A stretch of 64,000 nucleotides of DNA from CAZIVO01 sp964542765 (GTDB lineage: Bacteria; Planctomycetota; UBA1135; UBA2386). Location of the stretch: positions 15,198-79,197 of the forward strand of contig CAZIVO010000001.1 of NCBI GenBank assembly GCA_964542765.1, written 5' to 3'. Positions 1 through 8,603 of the stretch are shown here, piece by piece. The notes under the pieces were generated by a model. The model had not been told where the DNA came from. It did not search any database and was given only the letters and a program-made list of their open reading frames with translations. Position numbers and translations under genes: made by a program. The stretch's first letter is position 1. Each line of letters begins with the position of its first letter.

Positions 1-531
1 CTGGCCGATAACAACGGCTGTGCGCTCGGAACCGTCCCCCTTGTTGATTTCGAGGATCTGGTAAAGCAAGAGTAGCAAGACGGCGTGAACGATGGCGGAG
101 ATAAAGAACCAGGGCGCCCGGCGGAGTTCTTCAGCCATCTGTTCCGCGAAGGGCTGGTTGTAAGAGCGTCTTGCAGAGAGTTGGGCGCCTTTGCTGATGG
201 ATAGCTGTGTCAGGTCCTTCTTGGCAGCGATGCGTACGAGCTGAACAGGGATGTCGCCGAGTTTCAGCGTCTGACCTGGGTCGAGGATGCCGCTGTCGAT
301 GCGCCATTCGCCGAGCATCGTCTGATGGTCCGCGGAGAGCTGGCGAACAGAGGTCTTACCGTCATGGACTGTCAGCTCGATATGGCGATCAGCAACCGAA
401 CCATGATTGATGCAAAGGTCGCTGGAGGCGCTGCTGCCGATGACGTAGGGCTTCCCCTCCTCGAGGTGGAGGAGATGTTCGCCGAGCTTGAGGGCGAGCG
501 CATCAGCCTTGCCGGCACTGAGATCACTCAC
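1..531 (-). CDS. FHA-domain membrane protein, partial (runs off left edge)
   Basis: Reading the minus strand from 531 gives 177 open codons that continue past the window edge. Residues about 16-99 look like a forkhead-associated fold, with the strand/loop pattern GKPYVIGSSASSDLCI followed by a DRHIEL segment, which matches the phosphothreonine-binding loops of FHA domains. One hydrophobic helix spans about 141-160, so the FHA part probably sits in the cytoplasm ahead of a membrane anchor. The GTG start overlaps the dapA stop (GTGA) and has an AAGGAG 10 bases upstream, so it is translationally coupled to dapA. The role of the missing C-terminal part is unknown. The FHA call is moderately confident. 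Confidence 0.7.
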   Translation of the reverse strand, partial: MSDLSAGKADALALKLGEHLLHLEEGKPYVIGSSASSDLCINHGSVADRHIELTVHDGKTSVRQLSADHQTMLGEWRIDSGILDPGQTLKLGDIPVQLVRIAAKKDLTQLSISKGAQLSARRSYNQPFAEQMAEELRRAPWFFISAIVHAVLLLLLYQILEINKGDGSERTAVVIGQ

Positions 532-1406
532 GCAGTGAGGTCTCCTTGAAACGGGATCATGGCGTTCTCGATCTCAGCCCTCTTTTCTTCGCTGGTCCGG
601 CACAGCGGCAGCCGGAGTTCGGGCTCTATCCAGCCTGCGAGGGCCATGGCTTCTTTTATCGGCACCGGATTGGTGTCGATAAAGAGTGCCTTCATGAGGG
701 GGTACAGCCGGTCGTGTTCGGCTCGAGCAGCCTCGATGTCTCCCGACAAGGCTGCTTCGACGAGCCGGGTCATGTGCCCGGGTAAGAGGTTGCTGATCAC
801 GGAAATGACGCCGGAGCCTCCCAGAGCGAGGGCGGGCAGGGTCAGGGCGTCATCGCCGCTGAGGATCGCGAGGTCGGTACAGGTTCGGATCCGGGTCACG
901 TTTTCGAGATTCCCGGTGGCCTCCTTGATGGCCTGGATGTTGGGGTGTTCCGCGAGCCGGGCAATGGTATCGATCTCGAGTTCGACACTTGTTCGTCCGG
1001 GAATGTTGTAGAGAACGACGGGCAGGCTGGTCGCATTGGCAATTTCCGTGAAATGGCGGTAGAGCCCGTCCTGGCTCGGCTTGTTGTAGTAAGGGTTGAC
1101 GCTCAGCAAGGCGTTGGCGCCCGCCGCTTCGGCCGCCTTGCCCAGCCGGACGGCTTCTTGCGTGGAATTACTGCCGGTTCCGGCGATCACGGGCAAGCGG
1201 CCGTCGGCGGCTTCGGCGGCGCGAGCATTGACAGCATCATGCTCGTCATGGCTGAGAGTTGGCGATTCTCCGGTGGTTCCACAGGGCACGAGTCCGGAGA
1301 CGCCCCCGGCGATGGCGCGGTTGATGATTCCCGTCAGTGCGTCATGATCAATCTGGCCGTTGCGAAAAGGGGTGACGAGCGCGACGATGTTTCCAGTGAA
1401 TTGCAT
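528..1406 (-). CDS. dapA: 4-hydroxy-tetrahydrodipicolinate synthase
   Basis: The protein has 292 residues, the usual DapA length. It condenses pyruvate with aspartate semialdehyde in the lysine/diaminopimelate pathway of the cytoplasm. Visible family features are the TTGES motif at 44-48, Tyr133 in YNIPGRT, and the Schiff-base Lys161 in AIKEATG. These match the residue numbering of characterised DapA proteins. The start is the ATG at 1404-1406, because the open frame upstream has no family similarity and MQFTGN is a typical DapA N-terminus. The FHA-domain gene overlaps its stop. It is divergent from rsmD, with 62 bases between the starts. Confidence 0.97.
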   Translation of the reverse strand: MQFTGNIVALVTPFRNGQIDHDALTGIINRAIAGGVSGLVPCGTTGESPTLSHDEHDAVNARAAEAADGRLPVIAGTGSNSTQEAVRLGKAAEAAGANALLSVNPYYNKPSQDGLYRHFTEIANATSLPVVLYNIPGRTSVELEIDTIARLAEHPNIQAIKEATGNLENVTRIRTCTDLAILSGDDALTLPALALGGSGVISVISNLLPGHMTRLVEAALSGDIEAARAEHDRLYPLMKALFIDTNPVPIKEAMALAGWIEPELRLPLCRTSEEKRAEIENAMIPFQGDLTA

Positions 1407-1468
1407 TGGGGGTCCTGCTCCGATTTCAGGCTCCCCCACAGTCTAGTGGTTTGTTGTTAGGGCGGTCT

Positions 1469-2176
1469 ATGGCGCTAAAGGTCATCGGTGGCGAGTACGG
1501 CGGAAGAGTTCTTAGCAGCGTCAGGGGCATGGGGACCCGACCCCTCCTTGGGCAGGTGCGTGAGGCGATCTTCGACATCCTCGGTTCGAAGGCGCAGGAC
1601 GCTGAAGTTTGGGATCTTTTTGCAGGAACCGGCGCCAGTGGCATCGAGGCGCTTTCGCGAGGCGCCCGCCGGGTGTTGTTTCTGGAAAAGTCGAATCAGG
1701 CCCTGACGATTCTTCGCTCCAATCTGCAGATGCTGGGTCCGGTGGCACTCGAGCGCGGTCGGGTCATCAAGACGGACGCGTGGGATCCGGTCATCCCCCA
1801 GCTCGATGGCGAGGAGGGCGAGGTCGCACCGGACCTCGTGTTCTTGGACCCTCCCTATGCGGCGGTGGGTGAGGACCCTGCCCGTGCTGCTTATCTCGCC
1901 CGCGCCCTGGTCGATCGCCTCGCCCCCGGGGGTGTGCTGTGCTTCCATTTTTTGGAAGGACGACTCGATGGCGATGATTTCGATTCAGACCTGTCGGTCG
2001 ACATGCGTCGGTGGGGGAAGTCAGCGGTTGCCTTCCTGAGGCTGGGGGGCAATGAGGTTGATGATCTTGCCAGCGAGCGCGAGCGCTCCCTCATGCCCGG
2101 GGCTGGGGGTAACGCGGAAGAATTTGATCAAGCGGTCGAGAATTCAGGCCTGGGGATGGATACGGGCACGCCATAA
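1469..2176 (+). CDS. rsmD: 16S rRNA (guanine(966)-N(2))-methyltransferase RsmD-like
   Basis: A 235-residue class I methyltransferase. It begins with the RsmD-type ViGGeygGR N-terminus and the RPLLGQVREAIFDIL segment. The SAM-binding motif DLFAGTGASGIEA follows at about 49-63, and the catalytic DPPY motif is at 127-130, which is typical of N2-guanine or N6-adenine amino-methyltransferases. The family methylates G966 of 16S rRNA in the 30S subunit. The last 30 or so residues are a polar extension beyond the usual family length. The start is the ATG at 1469; the open frame upstream has no similarity to the family. Confidence 0.92.
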   Translation: MALKVIGGEYGGRVLSSVRGMGTRPLLGQVREAIFDILGSKAQDAEVWDLFAGTGASGIEALSRGARRVLFLEKSNQALTILRSNLQMLGPVALERGRVIKTDAWDPVIPQLDGEEGEVAPDLVFLDPPYAAVGEDPARAAYLARALVDRLAPGGVLCFHFLEGRLDGDDFDSDLSVDMRRWGKSAVAFLRLGGNEVDDLASERERSLMPGAGGNAEEFDQAVENSGLGMDTGTP

Positions 2177-2241
2177 GAGGGGGCGTGCGACCATGCGGCT
2201 TCCCGAGAACCACTCCAGGTTCTCGGCCTTGCTCGCGCTGC

Positions 2242-3264
2242 TTACTTGGTGCCCAAGGTCATGGAGAGACCGTTGGAGAGGGCAAAGTTGGGCGAGCGGA
2301 TGACGAGGGCTTGTATTTCGGCCGAACCACCGTTGAGGGTTGGACTCATCAGATTGGCTGGCAGGGTGGTTGATCCATTTTTTGCCGCCGTACTGAGGAC
2401 TATTACCGGCAGCTTCAGCTCGATCAGGATCGAGCATCCGCCGAGCTTGATCGGTGTCCCGGCCTTGGACAGTCCCAGCGCGAGGGCCACAACTTGTCCT
2501 GATGCTGTTGGCGCAATCCGGAAGCCGTAATCACGGTTGCCGAGCGCGGGAATGGATGCCGCGATGAGACTTGGAGCCACAATATTGCCGACAGCACAGG
2601 AGCTGCCGTGAGTGTTGGTCCTGGCATTGGGGTGGTTGTGTGCCAGCGGCGTGGGTGTGGTGTCGCGGAAGAACGCTGATGCCGGAGTTGGCTCGGCAGC
2701 AGCCGTGTAGTCCAAGGAGAGGGTGTCCGATGCCAGGGGTGATGGGGCTGCTTGGCCGCTCCGCCAGCGCCCACCTGCAACGGCGATGTTTTCACGTTTT
2801 TGTCCGGGGACTCCCCAGCTGACCCAGTCTTGAATGGCCGCTGGGTCATTCATCATGATGTTCTGCTGGGTATTGAAGAGCGCCAATGCGCCACTCACCT
2901 GACTGAGCGGTTCCGCCTTGAGGGCGAAGAGGAAGTGATACACCGTATTGCCGGTCCAGATATCCTTCTTCGTGCTGGGGATGACGGCCGAGAGCCAATG
3001 AACGCGCAGGTAGGCCCCCGGTAAGATCTCTGTTCCTGAGGGAAACCCGAACCAGTAGTTGTTGGCCATGTTCGGCGTTTTGGTCGCCTGGTAGATCGCC
3101 CATTGTGAGAGGCCGACCTTGTTCGAACCCATGTTCAAGAGCTCGATCCACTGGGTGCCCCCGTTCCCGGCGTCGAAGTTGATTTCGCTGATCACGACCT
3201 GTGACCGACTGGTTGCGGCGAGGAGAAGTGCCGCGCAGATACCTAGAGAGAATGTTTTTTTCAC
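2242..3264 (-). CDS. Exported lamin-tail-domain protein with recurrent C-terminal module
   Basis: This is a 340-residue exported protein with a GTG start, a Lys-Lys N-terminus and a hydrophobic signal peptide over about residues 1-21. The mature part opens with an ISEINFDAG...WIELLN segment characteristic of the lamin-tail (LTD) fold, roughly residues 22-130. Lamin-tail domains in bacteria occur in extracellular or surface proteins; no catalytic residues are visible. Residues from about 225 onward match a C-terminal beta-rich module that recurs in six other exported proteins in this window. The function is unknown. The start is inferred from the signal peptide; the longer frame back to 3744 is unlikely to be coding. 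Confidence 0.75.
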   Translation of the reverse strand: MKKTFSLGICAALLLAATSRSQVVISEINFDAGNGGTQWIELLNMGSNKVGLSQWAIYQATKTPNMANNYWFGFPSGTEILPGAYLRVHWLSAVIPSTKKDIWTGNTVYHFLFALKAEPLSQVSGALALFNTQQNIMMNDPAAIQDWVSWGVPGQKRENIAVAGGRWRSGQAAPSPLASDTLSLDYTAAAEPTPASAFFRDTTPTPLAHNHPNARTNTHGSSCAVGNIVAPSLIAASIPALGNRDYGFRIAPTASGQVVALALGLSKAGTPIKLGGCSILIELKLPVIVLSTAAKNGSTTLPANLMSPTLNGGSAEIQALVIRSPNFALSNGLSMTLGTK

Positions 3265-3513
3265 CGGTCGCACTCTTTGTTTTTGGGCTCGATGGGACCC
3301 GGAGAAACCCGGGTTATGGGCGGAGGAACCGCAAGCAAGGATACCACACCACATGAAAGATCGGGGGCACGGGGGGCTCAAGGCCTTGCTCCAAAATGGT
3401 CGATAGAAGAGGAGTTGGGGCTGTGGCCCCATTGCGGCCATGTAATGGGGAACTGGCCGTTGTCGGCTTTTGCGAGAAGCGCAGATCTTTTGGCTCGGAT
3501 GGGATGAATTGAC

Positions 3514-4410
3514 ATGGTGATCACGTGGAATCTTGGATTGGCATTGGCCCTTGCGATGCCGGTGGCATCTGACTCTGGCTGTTGCAGTGCCGAGCCCGTG
3601 CCGACGACGCTGACCGCGCTGCGCAAGAACCCTGAAGCTTTCAGGAATGTTTGGGTCACCTTCCCGGTGCAGTTCGCATCGATAGGGAAGGTTTCCAATC
3701 CTTTTTTCACGAGGTTCGTGCCGTCGGAATATGCAAATTTTCATGCCTGGGGAGGCGAACAGGCGATCTGGCGCAAGCCGGAATACGACAATGCCTTCGG
3801 CCTGCTATTTCTTTCCAAGGGAAGCCAGCATCTGGACAGGCTGTTCCAGCTGAAGCTCTACGACCGGGTCAGGTGCAAGGCGATCGTTCGCGATGCTTTT
3901 CAGGGCCAGCCGTGGGTGGAGGTTGTTGAACTCGAGCGATTGCCTCACAAGGTCAACACCGCGACCCTCAGCCACATTTATCGTGGCGAGCAGCACATGG
4001 CCAAGGGCAAGTGGAACCGAGCTATTTCGGAGCTTTCCCTGGCGCCGATGGCGAGTATTCCGGCCACCGTCAAGGCTTCGGTGCACGGTAGCCTGGGGGA
4101 GTGCTACCTGAAGATTGGCGAGTCTGCGGCCGCCATCAAGCAGCTAGACATGGCGATGGCCTTACTCGGCGACGAGACCACGGCCGGGATTCGCCGCCTG
4201 CATGCCGCAGCCAAAATAGGACCAGCAGCCGAGATTGACCGACGGGTCAACAGGCGGTCGATCAAGGATCACGAGAGACCCATGTGGGAAGCCTTCGAGC
4301 CGGCCGTGGCTTTGAAGAGCACCACAACCGGGAAGGAAGAGAACCCGAAGAGTGGGCCGGGCGGTCCCACTCATCCGGCGCAAACCACGACCCCGTCCAG
4401 TTCGCGATAG
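3514..4410 (+). CDS. Exported protein with TPR-like C-terminal half
   Basis: A 298-residue protein with a hydrophobic N-terminal stretch (about residues 4-20) that reads as a signal peptide. Residues 30-145 form a mixed alpha/beta region that I do not recognise. It contains a VRCKAIVRDAFQGQPWVEV segment resembling an OB-like strand pair. Residues about 155-235 contain helix pairs of TPR character (Y.kge..mak.kw..Ai.el, followed by hgslgecylkige...Aikql). The last 50 residues are low-complexity Pro/Thr/Lys. A strong Rho-independent terminator lies 46 bases downstream. No enzymatic motif is visible. Confidence 0.7.
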   Translation: MVITWNLGLALALAMPVASDSGCCSAEPVPTTLTALRKNPEAFRNVWVTFPVQFASIGKVSNPFFTRFVPSEYANFHAWGGEQAIWRKPEYDNAFGLLFLSKGSQHLDRLFQLKLYDRVRCKAIVRDAFQGQPWVEVVELERLPHKVNTATLSHIYRGEQHMAKGKWNRAISELSLAPMASIPATVKASVHGSLGECYLKIGESAAAIKQLDMAMALLGDETTAGIRRLHAAAKIGPAAEIDRRVNRRSIKDHERPMWEAFEPAVALKSTTTGKEENPKSGPGGPTHPAQTTTPSSSR

Positions 4411-4455
4411 GGGATCTGCCTGAGCGGAAACCTTCCGCTTTCAAGGGGAGGATCG

Positions 4456-4487
4456 GGGCGGGCCTTTGGGCCCGCCCTATTTTTTTT
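4456..4487 (+). terminator. Rho-independent terminator
   Basis: A perfect 9-bp GC stem (4456-4464 with 4469-4477) closes a TTTG tetraloop and is followed by TATTTTTTTT. It ends the transcript of the exported TPR protein and insulates the ctaA operon. Confidence 0.92.
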
Positions 4488-4626
4488 GCCCGAAAACCTT
4501 CGCCACAAGCTTCGTTTCTCTCCCTGGTGTGATCCGTGCCGCCCCGGTTTTGTCGGCAACCCATGTTCCCTGTCGGAGCTGGCTCTACAATCCCGCGCCG
4601 CCCCTCCCTCGACCTTCGCCGAAAAC

Positions 4627-5556
4627 ATGCCACACTCCAGCCCCGTTACCCGAGCACCCTCGGAGAGCCCTCCTGCACAGGGGCTCTATCGGTATTCCCT
4701 TTGGGTGGCTGTCTCGACGCTCGTTCTGATCAAGCTCGGTGCCATGGTCACCAGCACGGGGTCGGGGATGGCCTACCTGGACTGGCCGCTTTCGAACGGC
4801 TCACTTCTGCCGCCGGACATGATCGAGGACCCGGCCAAGTTCTTCGAACACTTCCACCGCATGGCGGGGGCTTTGGTGGGTCTCTTGGTCGTTGCGCTGA
4901 CCGTTTGGGTGTTCAGGTCGGAAGATCGTCGCTGGCTGAAGCAGCTCACGCTCGGTGTTCTGATCCTTGTCTGCGCTCAAGGGGTCATCGGCGGAGTGGG
5001 TGTGCTCAAGGGCCTCCCCGTTATGACATCGGTCACCCACGGAGTGCTCGCTCAGGTGATCTTTTGTCTTCTGGCACTGGTGGCCTTTGCGTTGTCGCCG
5101 ACCTGGCGGGAGCGGATGACAGCGCCCGCTCGGATGGTTCGTCGAGCCCGCCTGATGGCCGCGGTCGCCCTGGCTCTGGTGTTTCTTCAACTCGTCGCCG
5201 GAGCGATTCTCCGTCATGCGAACCTGCCCGGCTTGTTGTGGGTCCACGTGTCCATGGCGCTGCTGGTCGCTCTCGCGATCCTCGCCGCGGCGCAATACTG
5301 CGGGACAAGGCTTTCGGAGGTGCCGGGTTTCACGGACACCGGCCGCCTGATTCTCATGATCTTGGTTGTTCAACTCATCCTCGGCTACTTGACCTTCGTC
5401 ATCCGGCGGCTGAAGGATCCTTCCAATATCGAATATCTCGGCAGAAGCTTTGTTGTGACCGCACATGTTGCGGTCGGCGCCCTGATGTTCTTGTCGTCGG
5501 CCCTCTTGTTGTATCGAGTGCTGCGCAATGTCGAGCCAGGGGGTGAATCGGTTTGA
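4627..5556 (+). CDS. ctaA: Heme A synthase (COX15/CtaA family)
   Basis: A 309-residue polytopic membrane protein with about eight hydrophobic helices arranged as two four-helix bundles, as in COX15/CtaA. Conserved heme-ligand-type histidines are visible: EHFHRM at 74-79 and SVTHGVLAQ in the first half, then LRHANLP...WVH and VVTAHV in the second. The enzyme oxidises heme O to heme A for aa3/caa3 oxidases. The early GAMVTSTGSGMAYLDWP segment is also typical. The ATG at 4627 is preferred, because upstream codons overlap the terminator region. It overlaps ctaB by ATGA-type coupling and is the first gene of a five-gene oxidase-assembly operon. Confidence 0.93.
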   Translation: MPHSSPVTRAPSESPPAQGLYRYSLWVAVSTLVLIKLGAMVTSTGSGMAYLDWPLSNGSLLPPDMIEDPAKFFEHFHRMAGALVGLLVVALTVWVFRSEDRRWLKQLTLGVLILVCAQGVIGGVGVLKGLPVMTSVTHGVLAQVIFCLLALVAFALSPTWRERMTAPARMVRRARLMAAVALALVFLQLVAGAILRHANLPGLLWVHVSMALLVALAILAAAQYCGTRLSEVPGFTDTGRLILMILVVQLILGYLTFVIRRLKDPSNIEYLGRSFVVTAHVAVGALMFLSSALLLYRVLRNVEPGGESV

Positions 5557-6422
5557 TGGGTCTTCTTGGAAACCGCGCCCGAGCCTATCTGGAACTCGGC
5601 AAGCCGCGCCTGTCCCTGACCGCGGTGTTCGCGGTTGTGACCGGGGTCTATATCGGTTCTCCGGGATTTCCGGATGCAGGCCTTGTCATTTCCTGTGCTG
5701 TTGCGGCAATGCTGGTGGCGATGGGAGGCAGCGCCCTCAACATGTTTGCCGAGCGCGATCATGACGGCCGAATGAAGCGCACGTCCGGACGGCCCTTGCC
5801 CGATGGACGGCTACGGCCGGTGGAAGGGTTGGTCGCCGGAGCGATTGCTGTTGTCTGTGGGGTCGCCCTGTTCGTCGTTACGAGCAACCTTCTGGCGGCA
5901 GGTCTTTGCGCCCTGATCGCATTGATCTACGTGCTGATCTACACGCCGCTCAAGCGCGTCACCGCCCTGAACACTCTGGTGGGTGCTGTCCCTGGAGGGT
6001 TGCCGCCGGTCGTTGGCTACGCGGCCGCTTCCGGCGTGATCGACATGCGAGCTCTGCTGCTCTTCGTGATCCTGTTCTTGTGGCAGATCCCGCACTTTCT
6101 CGCGATTGCGTGGCGATACCGCGATGAGTATGCGCTGGGGGGCATGAGGATGATGCCCATGGTCGACCCGGACGGGCGATCCACCGGGGCGCAGATGATC
6201 ATCTTCACGGTATCGCTCGTGGTAGCGACGCTGGCGGCGTATTTCGCGGGTATGGCGGGCAATCTTTACCTGGTGACGGCCGTGGTTCTGGGCCTGATTT
6301 TCCTGGTATCTTCCATCACTGCGGGCGTCTTTCGCCAAGAGTCTGGGATGCGGAGATGCTTCCTCGTTTCGGTGGTGTACCTTCCCGTGCTCTTCGGAGT
6401 GATGATGTTGGACAAAACGTGA
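5556..6422 (+). CDS. ctaB: Protoheme IX farnesyltransferase (CtaB/CyoE)
   Basis: A 288-residue UbiA-superfamily prenyltransferase with about nine membrane helices. The Asp-rich substrate/Mg site is seen in NMFAERDHDGRMKRTSGRPLP (residues 62-82), the CyoE signature. A second conserved loop, YTPLKR, follows later. It farnesylates protoheme to heme O, the substrate of the preceding CtaA. The ATG at 5556 overlaps the ctaA stop. An in-frame TTG one codon earlier is possible but less likely. The AGGGGGT upstream fits a ribosome-binding site. The next gene starts with GTGA overlap. Confidence 0.95.
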   Translation: MGLLGNRARAYLELGKPRLSLTAVFAVVTGVYIGSPGFPDAGLVISCAVAAMLVAMGGSALNMFAERDHDGRMKRTSGRPLPDGRLRPVEGLVAGAIAVVCGVALFVVTSNLLAAGLCALIALIYVLIYTPLKRVTALNTLVGAVPGGLPPVVGYAAASGVIDMRALLLFVILFLWQIPHFLAIAWRYRDEYALGGMRMMPMVDPDGRSTGAQMIIFTVSLVVATLAAYFAGMAGNLYLVTAVVLGLIFLVSSITAGVFRQESGMRRCFLVSVVYLPVLFGVMMLDKT

Positions 6423-7369
6423 GCGAACCAGCGATCAAGGCCAGCGGGTTGACCTACAGCTACGGGGATCGTGTGGCCTGTGACGACATCTCGTTCGAGG
6501 TGCCAGCCGGAGGGGTATGGGGATTCCTTGGGCCCAATGGCTCGGGCAAGTCGACCCTGTTCAAGGTGCTCACGACGATCTATCCGATGCAATCCGGTCA
6601 TGTGACCATGTTCGGACATGATCTTGCGCGAGAGTCGTCGGCAGTCCGTGCACACCTTGGCGTGGTGTTCCAGTCGCCAGCGCTCGACCGCAAACTCACG
6701 GTCCGAGAGAACCTCGTGCATGGCGGCCACATGTATGGGATTTCGGGCAAGGACCTTCACAGCAGGGTTGACGAGGCGATCGAATCGGCAGGGCTTACCG
6801 ATCGCGCGAAGGATCGCGTCGAGGAATTGTCCGGCGGACTTCGCCGCCGCGTGGAGTTTGGCAAGGCACTGTTGCCGAGGCCGCATTGCTTGATCATGGA
6901 CGAGCCGAGTACCGGGCTCGACCCGGGCGCTCGGCGAGACCTCTGGGACTGGGTCCGCAGACTCGATGATGTCACGGTGTTGTTCACGACGCACCTGATG
7001 GATGAGGCCGAGATGGCCGACCACATCGCCATCCTCGATGATGGCAAGATCGTGGGTGAAGGCGCCCCCTCTGATCTCAAGTCTGAAGTTGGCAGTCAGG
7101 TTCTCGAAATCGAGTCGTCGGCAGCCGAAGTTCTCGCCACGGAGATTCGCGATGGCCTCGCGGCCGGGGCCGAGGTGAGCGTGGTTGGTCGGTCGGTTCG
7201 CATCCTCCGCGAGGATGTGCACCAGATGGTGGGGGGGCTGATGGATGCGTTTGCTGACCGCATCAACCGGCTGACGATCAGCAGCCCGACTCTCGAAGAT
7301 GTGTATATCCGCAAGACGGGTCACCGCTTTGTTGAAGAGGAAGATGCGACCGGGGGGGCGAGCAAATGA
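6419..7369 (+). CDS. ABC-2 type transporter, ATP-binding protein
   Basis: A 316-residue ABC ATPase of the DrrA/CcmA-like group. It has Walker A GPNGSGKST (38-46), a Q-loop in VVFQSP, an ABC signature LSGGLRRRVE, Walker B CLIMDEPSTGLD and an H-loop TTHLMDEAE. The C-terminal 90 residues are the extra domain usual in export ATPases. The GTG start overlaps the ctaB stop (GTGA), and its stop overlaps the permease ATG, so it is translationally locked inside the heme A operon. Context suggests a role in cytochrome oxidase assembly (heme, copper or another cofactor), but the substrate cannot be read from sequence. Confidence 0.93.
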   Translation: MSEPAIKASGLTYSYGDRVACDDISFEVPAGGVWGFLGPNGSGKSTLFKVLTTIYPMQSGHVTMFGHDLARESSAVRAHLGVVFQSPALDRKLTVRENLVHGGHMYGISGKDLHSRVDEAIESAGLTDRAKDRVEELSGGLRRRVEFGKALLPRPHCLIMDEPSTGLDPGARRDLWDWVRRLDDVTVLFTTHLMDEAEMADHIAILDDGKIVGEGAPSDLKSEVGSQVLEIESSAAEVLATEIRDGLAAGAEVSVVGRSVRILREDVHQMVGGLMDAFADRINRLTISSPTLEDVYIRKTGHRFVEEEDATGGASK

Positions 7370-8160
7370 TGCTTGCCGCCGTGTCCTTGTGGCGTCGCGA
7401 GGTCGTTCGCTTCTTGCGGGACCGCTCGCGCGTGTTCGGATCGCTCGTCCAACCGCTGTTGTTCTGGGTTCTCCTGGCGGCGGCTTTGGGTAGCGAGGCG
7501 ACGAGTTTCAAGGCGGGCGATGTCGATCTCGAGAAGGTTGGGTATGGCGAGTATCTGGTTGCCGGAGTGCTTGCGATGATCGTCATGTTCACGTCGATCT
7601 TCTCGACGATCACCGTGATCGAAGATCGTCGCGAAGGGTTCCTCCAGGGCGTCCTCATCGCGCCCGTGCCGCGGGCGGCGATCGCGCTCGGCAAGATCGC
7701 GGGTGGGGTGACCTTGGCTCTGCTCAACAGCATGATTTTCCTCTGTCTGGCTCCCTTGGTTGGCGTTCCGCTCACCCTTTCCGGTGCCGCCTTTTCGATC
7801 CTGGCGCTGGTCACGATTTCGTTCGGCCTGGTGGGCCTGGGCTTCACGCTGGCCTGGCGCATGGAGAGCACGGCCGGCTACCACGGCATCATGATGGTCT
7901 TCTTGATGCCCATGTGGATGCTTTCGGGCGCGCTCTTCCCTGTTCAGAGCGCGCATCCCGTGCTGGCTTTCATCATGGAACTCAACCCCTTGACCTATGG
8001 AGTTGCGACGCTCCGCCACACCATGCATGGCGCTGATGCGGCGGCCTTGGGATTGCCGTCTCCGGTGCTGGCCTGGGGTGTGACGATTGGGTTCGGCCTC
8101 GGGATGTTCCTCCTCGCCACCTGGATCACGACGCGACGCCGCGCCGCGGATTCTCGCTAG
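7366..8160 (+). CDS. ABC-2 type transporter permease
   Basis: A 264-residue ABC-2 permease with six hydrophobic segments. It includes the characteristic region around EDRREGFLQGVLIAPVPR between helices 2 and 3, and MPMWMLSGALFPVQ before helix 6. It pairs with the ATPase encoded immediately upstream; its ATG overlaps that stop (ATGA). One ATPase plus one permease forms a homodimeric exporter in this family. Being bracketed by ctaB and a DUF420 gene suggests it serves respiratory oxidase biogenesis. That role is inferred from position only. Confidence 0.9.
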   Translation: MMLAAVSLWRREVVRFLRDRSRVFGSLVQPLLFWVLLAAALGSEATSFKAGDVDLEKVGYGEYLVAGVLAMIVMFTSIFSTITVIEDRREGFLQGVLIAPVPRAAIALGKIAGGVTLALLNSMIFLCLAPLVGVPLTLSGAAFSILALVTISFGLVGLGFTLAWRMESTAGYHGIMMVFLMPMWMLSGALFPVQSAHPVLAFIMELNPLTYGVATLRHTMHGADAAALGLPSPVLAWGVTIGFGLGMFLLATWITTRRRAADSR

Positions 8161-8164
8161 TGAC

Positions 8165-8587
8165 ATGTTGGCAACGGTCTATAGCAAACTCCCCGATCTG
8201 AATGCAGCGCTCAATGCATTGACCCTCACCCTGATCGTCTGCGGCATCGTCGCGATCAAGCGTGGTCGGGAGACGGCTCACAAGCGCTGCATGCTGGCGG
8301 CCGTATGTGTGAGCGTACTGTTCCTGACGAGCTACCTGATCTACCACTTCACGGCGGCCCCTGTGAAATTCCAGAAACAAGGAGCCATCCGCAGCGTGTA
8401 TTTCACCATTCTGATCTCCCACACGATCCTCGCCGTGGTTCAGCTGCCGCTGATCATCGTGACCGTGATCCGGGGACTGAAGGACCAGAGGGAGAAACAT
8501 CGCCGGATAGCGAAGATCACGGCGGTCATCTGGAGCTACGTGTCGCTGACCGGCATTATTGTCTATCTGATGCTCTACCGGATGTGA
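8165..8587 (+). CDS. DUF420 membrane protein (CtaM-like)
   Basis: A 140-residue protein with four hydrophobic helices and the DUF420 hallmarks: a conserved AHKRCMLAA motif (histidine at the membrane face) and an SYLIYHF motif after helix 2, with SHTILAVVQLPL in helix 3. The Bacillus/Staphylococcus member CtaM is needed for maturation of heme-copper oxidase. It follows the ABC permease by 4 bases and closes the operon. Family assignment is good; the biochemical role (heme or copper handling) is unsettled. Confidence 0.88.
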   Translation: MLATVYSKLPDLNAALNALTLTLIVCGIVAIKRGRETAHKRCMLAAVCVSVLFLTSYLIYHFTAAPVKFQKQGAIRSVYFTILISHTILAVVQLPLIIVTVIRGLKDQREKHRRIAKITAVIWSYVSLTGIIVYLMLYRM

Positions 8588-8603
8588 GTGTTCGATCAGC
8601 CGG

